Positions 1 to 8,624 of a DNA stretch of 64,000 bases are shown one piece after another. Both the position numbers and the translations under genes were made by a program. Source of the stretch: Symbiodinium natans. Taxonomy: Eukaryota > Sar > Dinophyceae > Suessiales > Symbiodiniaceae. Position 1 is the first letter of the stretch; the number at the start of each line of letters is the position of its first letter. Below the pieces are notes generated by a model. It saw nothing but the letters and a program-made list of their open reading frames with translations. It searched no databases and was not told where the DNA came from. The stretch covers positions 212,501 through 276,500 of the forward strand of contig CAJNDS010001502.1 in NCBI GenBank assembly GCA_905221605.1. The letters are read 5' to 3'.

Positions 1-1019
1 AACTCTCCGCCTCGAATATTCCCAATCCCTACCCCTCGGCCGCTCTTGAAGGTACCCTTCTTCTCTGCAGCCTTCTTTGAGAGATCCTCGCAGGTTGAAG
101 CGCTCACGATCGCATTCTCCCCGCAGGCTTTAGGAGGTTCGGGGTTCAGGGTTTAGGGTTTAGGACCACTGACTCGACATGTGGCCAATGCCCACCAAGA
201 AACAATCTCGCGGTTCAGGCTGGCCAGCAGAAGGTTGTAGCCTAGATGTGACGCACACAAACGCCACTGACCAGCAACGCTACCCTGGGGATTACTGTTA
301 CTATTATTCTGATTACTACTGTTATTAATATTATTACCACTATGTATTAATGGCACTTCACCTCCACATGCCTGAATGATGCTCTTATGCCGTTCACCCG
401 GGCTGCCGTCCCTGCACAACATGAAGTCAACGACTATAAGTGCCATTGCCAGCCAAGACCAGCGAAAGCTTGTAGGTTATAAAGGAAGACTGTGGCTTAT
501 GCGGGCTGCCACTGCCTTTTTGGACAGTATCTCATAGCGTCACAAAGGAAGTTAGAAGAGGCTAGCAGGGTTTTAGCCGGAGTCTCATCGCTGTTAACAC
601 CGATGAGCTTCCTGCAAGCTTCTCTTCGATAACTGTCGATAGCCACCAAGTGCACACACTCCTACCATCACCTGAGGCTCATGTACACCTGTTGTGGGTT
701 CCATTCCGAGCCCCTTCGCCCTATTTTTTTCATCGTTTTTCTTTGTTGGCATCCGAGGGCCAACAAGTAATGTGAAGTTTTGTTTGCAGAGAAACAAAAA
801 AAACACGCGAAAGGCTCCTGTTAATGCTCTGTTTTCAACAGGGCAAGTCATGCTTTAAGAAGGATGTGGCTTCTGCAAACCTCTAAGCCAGGGGGACACC
901 AAGAATCCCAGAGGCCAGAAAAGAAGGCTCAAAAGCTAGGACGGCCAACGAAGCACAAAACCCTAAACCCCAACCGGCCCTAGGCCCTAGCCCTAAACCC
1001 CGTGCCTCAACCCATGGTT

Positions 1020-4000
1020 GCCCACCGCTGCTTGACAAGCTGCTGTTTTTCTTCTTCGTCTCGGCCATCTCGGCTTCGGCAGTCTGGTTTACGAACTTGC
1101 CCTGCAGCCCCTTCAGCATCTCGATGACGTTTCCGGACTGGAACCTCTAGTGCGATATGGGAGCTTACGAAAACAGGGGGGCCCCTTAAAATAGACCCCC
1201 AAACAGTTGGATCCCCTGATAACAAGGACCCCTATAAGGTACCCCTAGTATCGTAACCCCCCTATCGCAGCGCAGGATATGCACGGCACCTGCTGGCGCC
1301 TCTTACACGTGCAAGCAGGGCCTCGCCCATGCATCTATGAGGTTTAGGGTTTGGGGTCGCTGCGGGCAGGGCTGGGTCGCACATTCCGGCCTATCGAAGC
1401 CAAAGCGCCCCCATCGCTCAGATTCTTCCAATGCATTTCTTGCGGTCGAGAAATCTTTGGGGTTCAGGGTTGGATTGCCCCTTCTGCTCTCGCTCGGTTA
1501 CGGTCACTCTCAAGGTCTGTTCTAAGGGCGGGTCTCATACGCATCTGCCTTGGGGGCCGTCGGCTTCTTCAGTGAAAACACCTTGCCAAAGGAGGAAAAG
1601 GGCCAGGATGTCGGGCAAAGCTTCACCCTTTCTGGGCTCGGGCTTGCCTTGGTCTCTTGTGGCCGATGAATCATTACTATTCTTACTGTTATTATTATTA
1701 TTATTCTTATTATGATTATTTTTATTGCGATTATTATAGTTACTATTTTTAAAAAGGGTTCTTCTTACTGCATGCGCATGCACTTCCAAAGCTTGGTTTC
1801 CAAGACTGAGTGCACCGAAGCAAGGTGCCGGCCCCTTGATAGCTGGGCAGATGGGGGAAGCACATGCCACTCAAGTTCCTGGTTTAGGGTTTAGGGTTTA
1901 GGGTTTAGGGTTTAGGGTTCCTGTTCCGTCATCTGCCCACAGATGACCTTCCGAAGCAGGCCTTGGAGAGGCTGTCCAAGTCCTCTTCGGTCAGGTGCGC
2001 GAGCTCCGCTGCCCGGTGCACCTCTTCGTTGAGAGCTGAAGACTGGTATGCTAAAGTTTTGGGCAATGGTGGGATTGGGGTCTCGCTTTGACCTTAGGAT
2101 CTGATCTCTTTGCCAAAGCCCTAAACCTTAAACCTTCTACTTCTAGACCTTGCCCCCAAGTTTAGGTGCGGGAGGCATGTGGACTGGCCCCCCACTTCAT
2201 GGCCTGAACCAGGACCTGCTCCCGGTCATAGTCCTCCGTGAGGGGATGAGGGCTTCTTAAACTTCGCTAAGGAGCTTCTAGGTCTAGGGTTTACTCGGAG
2301 CTATATCGAAGTCTGAGCAACTGAGCGCGACTGCACTGTGAACCAGCACATCATCGGGACCCCCCTCCAGCAGTACTGAAACTAGGGTTTAGGATTTAGC
2401 TTGGATTGATGCTGGCAATCGCCCAGATTCGCCTCATGTTGTGGAGCTAGCGTGGGCAGAACCAGAGTCTTCAGCATTCCAAGATCGGCTGCCCGACTGC
2501 GAGAACAAATCGTGCTTGCTTGCGCAGCGGTGGTCATTTCAGCATACGGGAGTTGCCTCTTTCTTCAAAGTCTCGAGCGCCGCATCGATCGCCTTGACAT
2601 GCATTCGCTATGACCCATCAAGCTAAGCCTTGAGTTTGTAGCGCAGCATCCCTGACTTCAACATCGCCATGCACCATGTCAAGACATTGACATGGCTAAT
2701 CTGTGCGGCATGCTCGCTTCATTCCGACGCATTCCTTTCACTCGTCCGAGTTGCTGTCACGGACTCTCCCAGGTCGGTCTTCAAAGCATCGTAGTCTGCC
2801 GCTTCGGCCTCACGAACCTGCACATCATTGTTTAGGGTTTAGGGTCAAGAGCAGCAACTCCTGGCACTTCGAGAGCCTCAAGCGGAGGAAAAGGCAGACG
2901 AGTTCAGAAGCAAAAAGATCACATTCTGCCGTCTCCCGGGCTTGCCCGAGAACTCCCCTCTCCCTGCCGGTCCCTGCTACTGTGGTCTCCGCCTCCGTGG
3001 CGTTTGCCTTGTTCTTCTCCAGCTTGGCAGTGTCGGCCTGGCTCAAAGCTGAAGGCCACGCACCAAGTATGCCAAATCTAGGAACCCGGCAAACTTGTAC
3101 AGTCCTACAACCTTACCTAAGAAGCCACTCCAGCCCAAGCCGCGCCCGCCCCCGGTTTAGGGGTTAGGGCTTGTAGGGCCTATTAGAGGGTTTAGGGTCC
3201 CCCCCCACCCCACCCAAAACCCATCCCACAACCTTGCATGGTTCCCCCATGAACCTCGTGCCCGGCGATCTCCTCAGACAGCTGCGCGGCCTGGCACTTT
3301 GTACCGTGCACGCTGGGGCTGTTGGGATGATAGGGTTGAGTTGCTGAGGATGAGCGAAGTAGTTTTGGGAGATTTTGGTAGTGCTTCTGTCACTATAGGC
3401 GCATATCCGATGCCGGGTTCGGATGTAGAGGGCTGGGAGAGTGTAGAAACCTTTTTGTGCTAGTGGTTCATTGGACTGCTCCCGCCATTCTTGCAGATTC
3501 CTGGCCTGCGCTTCCAAGCTGGCAATTTCCGCGCCCGTCAGCTCTATCTTGTCGGACAACTCCTGTGCAGAGATCAACAAGGTTGACACATGTGGGTATT
3601 TCCCAAGATAGGGGTAACCCCCTTTTATTCCCCACATAGAATCGAATCCCCTTAAAGGGAACCCCCCCAAAAAAGGGGTACCCCTATTGTCCCCCACGTT
3701 GGTGCTGTGGCCAAGGATTATTGCCATCCTGCAATGTACTCCTTCTGGCTTACGATATTTCGGGGTACCTTCTTGGGGTCCTCACTGTAAGGAGATCCTG
3801 CTATTTGGGGGTGTATATCCAGGGCGCAGAGTGCCGCGCCATGATGCCATGATGATGAACCCTGATGCTTCCTTGAGGTCGGCCCTTTTGTAGCCCAGCT
3901 CACCGGTGCAGAACCTGAGCCCAAGATCGGAAGCTGGGGATGAGCATCGAGCCATGTCAAGCCTGACACACACCAGCATTCCTTGTGATCGCTGGTGGCT

Positions 4001-4085
4001 GCGCAGTTCTTCTTGGGGCATGGGCTGCTCGAACTTTGCGAACTGAATCTTCTCGTCCTGCATTTCCTGCATGCTGCAGCCGTAG
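1020..4085 (-). CDS. Multi-exon coiled-coil protein (dinoflagellate coiled-coil family)
   Basis: Several short minus-strand exons, each preceded by an AG acceptor, encode charged helical heptad-like protein. In transcription order they are about 4080-3990 (MQEMQDEKIQFAKFEQPMPQ), 3562-3460 (ELSDKIELTGAEIASLEAQ), 3290-3256 (AAQLSEEIAGHEV), 3040-2953 (ADTAKLEKNKANATEAETT), 2813-2723 (VREAEAADYDALKTDLGES), 2598-2550 (AIDAALETLKKEA), 2052-1975 (ALNEEVHRAAELAHLTEED) and 1147-1020 (SGNVIEMLKGLQGKFVNQT). The order and style match a coiled-coil family I recall from dinoflagellates, but its function is unknown to me. Introns hold telomere-like patches (2830-2846, 1881-1919) and inverted-repeat elements (1152-1268, 3596-3815). 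Both gene ends are unresolved; further exons may lie upstream at 4966-5046 and 5285-5470. Individual exon edges are approximate. Confidence 0.55.
1152..1268 (-). mobile_element. Inverted-repeat family B element, copy 1 (introner-like)
   Basis: About 117 bp with matching ends: GCGATATGGGAGCTTACGAA on the left and TCGTAACCCCCCTATCGC on the right. The interior carries family hallmarks in order: gaCCCCCAAAcagttgGATCCCC, then AAGGACCCCtataaGGTACCCC. It lies just upstream, on the minus strand, of the acceptor of the 1147-1020 coiled-coil exon, so it sits in an intron. Read on minus, it starts with GCGA, which could serve as a GC 5' splice site. Confidence 0.7.
3596..3815 (-). mobile_element. Two family B-related elements in one intron
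   Basis: Two pieces lie side by side between coiled-coil exons at about 3990 and 3562. The first (3596-3700) has inverted ends, GTGGGTATTTCCC on the left and CCCCTATTGTCCCCCAC on the right, with internal GGGGTACCCC. The second (3752-3815) carries the core order GGGGTACCttcttGGGGTCC, then GATCCTGCTATTTGGGGG. The second is truncated or diverged, with no clear ends. Confidence 0.5.
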
Positions 4086-4827
4086 CACAGTGAGCACAGC
4101 CGAGGTTTTCAAGCCCAAGAGCAAGCAAAAGAACAGCACTTATACCTTTCTTTCAAGAGCCTTTTGGAAGCAGCGCCCCGGCCTTTGACTTGACAGCTTT
4201 CATACCTGGGAAGATCTTCCGTTAAACGACGCCAAACTTAGTGCGTGTGCTCACGAACAGCATGCAGCACTGACACTGACGTTTTGCCATCTTAAGCCCA
4301 GTTGCTCTCAAGGGCAGAGAGGACCTGTTACACAACAAGCGGAGCAAACTACGACTTTTCAAGAACAGCCTCGCTTGACGGGACAAGGCTTGCTAATGCT
4401 GGAAGCGTGCAGAAGCTTTTCGCAGTAAGGTTGCACTTCAGTTTGTGCACGTGCCGTTTGCAAGGGAGCTATGAACCGCACCTTCTGCACCGGTGTGGCC
4501 GAGCCATGCGCAGCTGCGAAGATGGTAAGGCCCAGCCACACCAGAGCCTCAGCGAGAACTTCGCATCGCTGTGGGCCAGGCCGCACTCGACTAGGCCATA
4601 TGGGTTTAGGGTTTTAGGGTTTAGGGTTTAGGAATCAAAACTGAGCCATGAACTCTCATCCGCGGTATTGTGCGGGGCATCGACATGATGCCCGCAACGC
4701 TACGTTGAAGCCGAAATGGCTTGAAGCGTCGGGCGGGTAATCAACCGCAACGCAGCACGATCATGTCTCACCATGTCTCGCACTTCGATCGCCAGTGGAT
4801 ACCACTGAGTAGTGATGCTCCCGGCAC

Positions 4828-4962
4828 TTGAGGGTTCACCAAAATAAGCGAATATAGACCCCCAAATAGTGGGATCCCCAAATAAGGACCCCAATAAGGT
4901 ACCGCCCAACCCTAAACCCTAAACCCCAAAACCCTAAAATAAACAAATCCCCCCACTTCGCG
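4828..4962 (-). mobile_element. Family B element interrupted by a telomere-like array
   Basis: The left part has the family core (AGACCCCCAAATAGTGGGATC, then AAGGACCCCAATAAGGTACC). The right end reads AAATCCCCCCACTTCGC, resembling the right end of other copies. Between GGTACC and that end sits a telomere-like patch (4909-4940), so the array appears to lie inside the element. Confidence 0.55.
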
Positions 4963-5046
4963 CAAGATGCGAGAGGTGTTCTGCACCCGGGCCTCGGAGC
5001 CTGGCGACATGGCCAAACCCGTCCAGGCCGTGATCTGCTCCTCGTG
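4963..5046 (-). CDS. Probable exon between two inverted-repeat elements
   Basis: Read on the minus strand, an acceptor-like CGAGGAGCAG is followed by an open frame giving ITAWTGLAMSPGSEARVQ and then NTSRIL. The GC-rich codon use differs from the flanking repeats. The segment is bounded on each side by a copy of inverted-repeat family B (5047-5280 upstream, 4828-4962 downstream), as expected of an exon between two introner-type introns. It is probably an upstream exon of the coiled-coil gene, but no phase-consistent join was proven. The opposite strand is also open, so the strand call is tentative. Confidence 0.35.
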
Positions 5047-5280
5047 GCGACTCGGGGAGCTTCCGAAAAAATGGGGGGGGGGGAGGGGGTGTATCCTTTT
5101 GGGCTTAGGGTTTAGGGTTGGGGGGTAATAGGGGCGGGTACCCTTTTGGGTTTTTCTTTTTTAAAGGTACCCTTTTGGGCTTAGGGTTTAGGGTTTAGAG
5201 GTGTTCCTATATAGTGAGGATCATACTATTTTTGGGGTCTAGAACGGGTACCCCCCCTATTTTGGGAAACCCCCACTTCG
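5047..5280 (-). mobile_element. Expanded family B element with two telomere-like patches
   Basis: The left end GCGACTCGGGGAGCTTCCGA matches copy 1 closely. The right end is TTTTGGGAAACCCCCACTTCG. The interior contains two near-identical segments reading GTACCCTTTTGGGcttagggttt, hence a partial internal duplication, plus TTTAGGG patches at about 5104-5119 and 5179-5199. At about 234 bp it is twice the usual length, consistent with array insertion and duplication. Confidence 0.55.
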
Positions 5281-5284
5281 TGCT

Positions 5285-5796
5285 CTCTCTCTTTTCTTTC
5301 TTTGGCATTGCAACATTCTCTTGCTGTCTGCAGCAGCTTCAGCAGCTCTCCATTTTGCTGCGAACTTGCTTGTCCAAACCGGCTCCTGCTGGCGCTCTGG
5401 GAAGCATTTCCCCGCTGCCTCGAGAGCTTCTGCGAAGTCGTCGGCGACGGCCTGCCAGCGGCTACAGTAGCTAAGTGGGGTTTAGGGTTTAGGGTTCAGG
5501 GTTCCCTGTGCACCGGAAGCCGCGGTAACGTATCATCCTCAGGTGCTGAGAACGTCCGACAGCCATTCCCGTCGCTAAGGCCTAGCAGTCTGCAGAGCGG
5601 CTGAACCTTCCCCCAACACAACAACATCCTAAACCCTAAGCCCAAAACCCGAAACCCTAAACCCCTAACCCCTAAACCGGTGCTTCCTTAATTATGCATT
5701 AAGCAAGCCTGATCGACTTCGGAGAGGGCGTCGCGAAACTTTTTCATGCCCATGACCCTGTAGATCTGAGAACCTGAGAATGGCCATCCTGGTCCT
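5285..5796. other. Possible coding patch plus telomere-like repeats
   Basis: At 5285-5470 the minus strand has an open GC-rich frame (FAEALEAAGKCFPERQQE within it) that could be another coiled-coil exon, but a second minus frame is equally open. Telomere-like patches lie at 5479-5505 and 5630-5680. Nothing else is recognised. Confidence 0.3.
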
Positions 5797-5892
5797 ATAC
5801 TCCCCTTCGAACCTTAATAAGAATAATATCTTTAAATACCCTCTTGGGTTTTACATAAACAAAAGAAAAAAGAATTCTCAAGGGGGGATATA
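5796..5892. mobile_element. Short inverted-repeat element, family F, copy 1
   Basis: Begins TATACTCCCCTTCGAACC and ends CAAGGGGGGATATATA, so the ends are inverted (TATACTCCCC against TATATATCCCC). The AT-rich interior has the landmark CTCTTGGGTTTTA. A second copy lies 550 bp downstream. Confidence 0.7.
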
Positions 5893-5968
5893 TAATATTT
5901 ATATTTATTTATTTATAAGTTTAACAGATGCTGGGGAAGCTACGTGTCAGATCAAGCTGACTTGATGT

Positions 5969-6214
5969 GTGCAGACCGTCGAAGTCAGGGTTCTCAACTT
6001 TGAAAGGCACCCCGAAGGGGAACTGACTCTTGAGCTAAGTGAAGACCCATCTGTGGCGCGCGCTTGCGGTCTCCAGCTTGCCCCTTCCGATGCAACAAAA
6101 GAAGGGACCGGCTTGCAGCAGGAACCGTTGCAGCAACTTACCCTACAGCGCCCCTACAGACAGAGTTTCGCTTGGTTGGGGCTGTTGCTGCTAGCGAAGA
6201 AAAAGGGCAGCTGA
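5969..6214 (+). CDS. Possible plus-strand exon, unidentified
   Basis: A splice-acceptor-like TGTGTGCAG precedes an open frame reading TVEVRVLNFERHPEGELTLE and then LSEDPSVARACGLQL. The mix of charged and hydrophobic residues and the GC content look coding for the first 45 codons; the remainder is less convincing. It lies between two copies of element family F. A further plus frame at 6450-6600 (RPLAPGEMAELAQRFGDRF) could be its next exon. No family is recognised. Confidence 0.28.
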   Translation: MQTVEVRVLNFERHPEGELTLELSEDPSVARACGLQLAPSDATKEGTGLQQEPLQQLTLQRPYRQSFAWLGLLLLAKKKGS

Positions 6215-6348
6215 CGCTGTCAAGTGCCACCCACCAGGACGTTTAGGTTCTGCATAGATTTCATGATCATTGGAACCGTCAGCAAACTATGTCCAGTGAT
6301 GAGCTAGTGGCGTCCACAGCAAGACGGAAGAACTTTCCGATCTAAGCC

Positions 6349-6444
6349 ATACTCCCCTTAGAACCTCAAGAAAAACAATACTTTTAATGTCCTCTTGGGT
6401 TTTATATTAAAAAAAAACAAAAACAATTCCCAAGGGGGATATAG
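6349..6444. mobile_element. Short inverted-repeat element, family F, copy 2
   Basis: Same layout as the copy at 5796-5892: ATACTCCCCTTAGAACCTCA, a central CTCTTGGGTTTTAT, an A-rich stretch and a terminal CCAAGGGGGATATAG. The interior identity shows the two are one family in the same orientation. Confidence 0.7.
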
Positions 6445-6933
6445 TAACGATGTCATTGAGGCCCCTCGCACCTGGGGAGATGGCTGAGCTTGCGCAGCGC
6501 TTTGGTGACCGTTTCCACGCTTGGAACCCGCGCGGGCCCCCTTGCCTGTTTGGCGTGACGTGTCAGGGTCCCTTACTGCTAGCCAGTTGCGCAGCTAGTG
6601 ATCACAAAGGCTTGGGAAATGACGTGCTGGTGCAGCAAATTCACTCACATGATGCATGCACTTGTGTGCAGTGAGTTCTTGCACCCGGCACCACATCGCG
6701 TGACCCACCTGCATAGACGCCTGTGCACCTAGAAAGAGCTTCATGCGCTGAGGGACGCTGCATGACAGGATTCCGCACCCTGACCCGGCTCTAAATGGCT
6801 GAGGACGAGTTCCCAGGGCCTGTCCGCCGGCTGGACCAACTGGCTTGGCAGCTTTCCCTGCACGGCCCATCATCCAAACACGAAGCCCTAAACCCTCGAG
6901 CATCAATTCTGACGCGCTCTCCCTTTCATATGA

Positions 6934-6957
6934 TGTGTGTGTGTGTGTGTGTGTGTT
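6934..6957. repeat. (GT)n microsatellite
   Basis: About twelve GT dinucleotides in a row. No gene context is established. Confidence 0.9.
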
Positions 6958-7552
6958 CTGGAAGCAACTGGCAGGCGTGCCCAGTAGTGGAAGCAGCATG
7001 CAAGTATAGCACCGACCTTCAAAGTTACAAGATGTTGCGCAGGAAGACCGATGCTGGGCAACGACTGTTTATGATGACTTACATGTCCCGGTTAGAATCT
7101 CACTGGTCCTGGGGGCTCATTCAACACCGAGAGGTCGAACAGGCCCAGGCCTCAGCAAAAGAAGCTTCTTGTGGGGCTGCTTCAATGTTGGGGCTCCTCA
7201 ACTACAGTATGTTGAGCCGGTTGCAACATGCGCAAGTTTCGATGGACTGCAACACGATGTCTAGAGAGCCTTGCGTGACATCTGATACGTCTGTGTAGCT
7301 TCGGGGTCATTGGGTCGCTCAAGCTCTGGTTATTCAGTCCTTGCAGGTCAGCAGTTTCTTCTGGACCCGAAAATCAAGAAGCTCAAGGTCAGCACTTCCT
7401 GAACATCACTGTGCAAAGTGCCGGTCCCACTGCTCAAGGCCCCTGTTGCCACTATGCCCTGACATAGTGATTACTGATCCTTGCCGCAAACACAGATACA
7501 GAAAAATCTCCACAGCCAAAAGCGAAAGCACACAGCCGTCAGAACAGTTCCA

Positions 7553-7760
7553 AACCCTAGACCCTAGACCCTAGACCCTAAACCCTAAACCCTAAACCCC
7601 CTCAGAACCATTCTTCTGGCCCGAGCCGTCGCTTGTCGTCTCCACATGGGCGGCTTCACCGAAGGGGGCAGCCACCACCTGGAGATCCCAGTGGGGGGAG
7701 GGGGGTACCCTAAACCCTAAACCCTAGACCCTAAACCCTAAACCCTAATGCTAAACCCTA
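7553..7760 (-). repeat. Two telomere-like patches with CCCTAGA variant units
   Basis: Patches at 7553-7600 and 7707-7760 consist of CCCTAAA units mixed with consecutive CCCTAGA variants. A block of identical variant units implies local unit duplication after variation arose, as opposed to fresh telomerase synthesis. Confidence 0.9.
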
Positions 7761-8068
7761 CCCCCACAAACTCTTCGAAGCCGGACCTAGCACTGAGATG
7801 CGCTGAGCGCCCGCACCATCTCTTCCTGGTACCGAAGGCGCAGCTGCTTCAGAAGCTCCTACCATTGCTTCGATGGGACAGTGGAGCCTTCACCATAAGC
7901 CCTCTGAGCGTCCTAAAGCATACTGGCCAAAGAAATATGTATATCTGGTAACGGAAAAAGGCATCGAGTGCACATGTTGCGCCTCGCCAGAGAAACGCTA
8001 TCGAGCAACTCTTGCTTGCTGCAGAAAGGCTTAGGGCCCTAGGACCAGAAGAGTTGACTCTGAGCTGA

Positions 8069-8344
8069 GTGGGATGTAACTTCACACTTGTGTATTCTTT
8101 TTCTTTCATTTTTTTTGTTTTTGGTGGTGGGGGGAGGGGGGGGTGGTGTTTCGGGGGATGTTATGCTACCATCGCTTTGGCAGCAGATAAGCCGTTAAAC
8201 CTTGAGGACGCTTTGAGGACTCTGCCTGGCTTAGCAAAAAAATGGCAGGAAAGCCAGCACACCGACGGTGCGCCATGGCATGCCTATCATGATGTCTCTG
8301 AACTGATTGGCATTGACTGCTACGCCGCTGACTTGCGCTCTTAA
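8069..8344 (+). CDS. Weak plus-strand coding candidate
   Basis: The last 60 codons read as plausible protein (LNLEDALRTLPGLAKKWQ, then SELIGIDCYAADLRS and a TAA stop). The first part is a G-rich low-complexity run (8123-8160) and is not credible coding, so any real exon would start near 8160. No family is recognised and no splice join was found. Confidence 0.22.
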   Translation: MGCNFTLVYSFSFIFFVFGGGGRGGWCFGGCYATIALAADKPLNLEDALRTLPGLAKKWQESQHTDGAPWHAYHDVSELIGIDCYAADLRS

Positions 8345-8531
8345 GCCACCTCTGAGTACAGCCCTATACACCTTACCAAGAAGCTTTCAACAAGCCCTGG
8401 CTCCTGGAACAGAAGCTGCGCCTCCGATTCATCCATAGCCTGGCATTTTGTGATTCGGTTGGCGGGCCCAAAAGTGATGGCAAACAGAGGATTCAAGCAG
8501 CGAAGCAGCAGTTTAGGTGTCGTATTTTATA

Positions 8532-8621
8532 ATGGGGGTTTACAATAACATGGGACCCCTATTATAGACCCCCAAATAGTAGGATCCCCTGAGAATAAGG
8601 AGCCCAAGAAAATACCCTTAA
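8532..8621. mobile_element. Family B element, partial copy
   Basis: Contains AATGGGGGTTTACAA at its left end, then ATAGACCCCCAAATAGTAGG followed by ATCCCCTGAGAATAAGGAGC. The right inverted end is missing or diverged. No flanking exon could be identified. Confidence 0.55.
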
Positions 8622-8624
8622 TGT

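Noticed and set aside
3640-3660. ATCGAATCCCC resembling a tRNA T-loop box
   Set aside because: It belongs to a family B-type element; no acceptor stem, anticodon arm or A box was found.
3164-3727. Single 187-codon minus protein
   Set aside because: The frame runs through an inverted-repeat element and a telomere-like patch; only the coiled-coil part (3562-3460) is credible as an exon.
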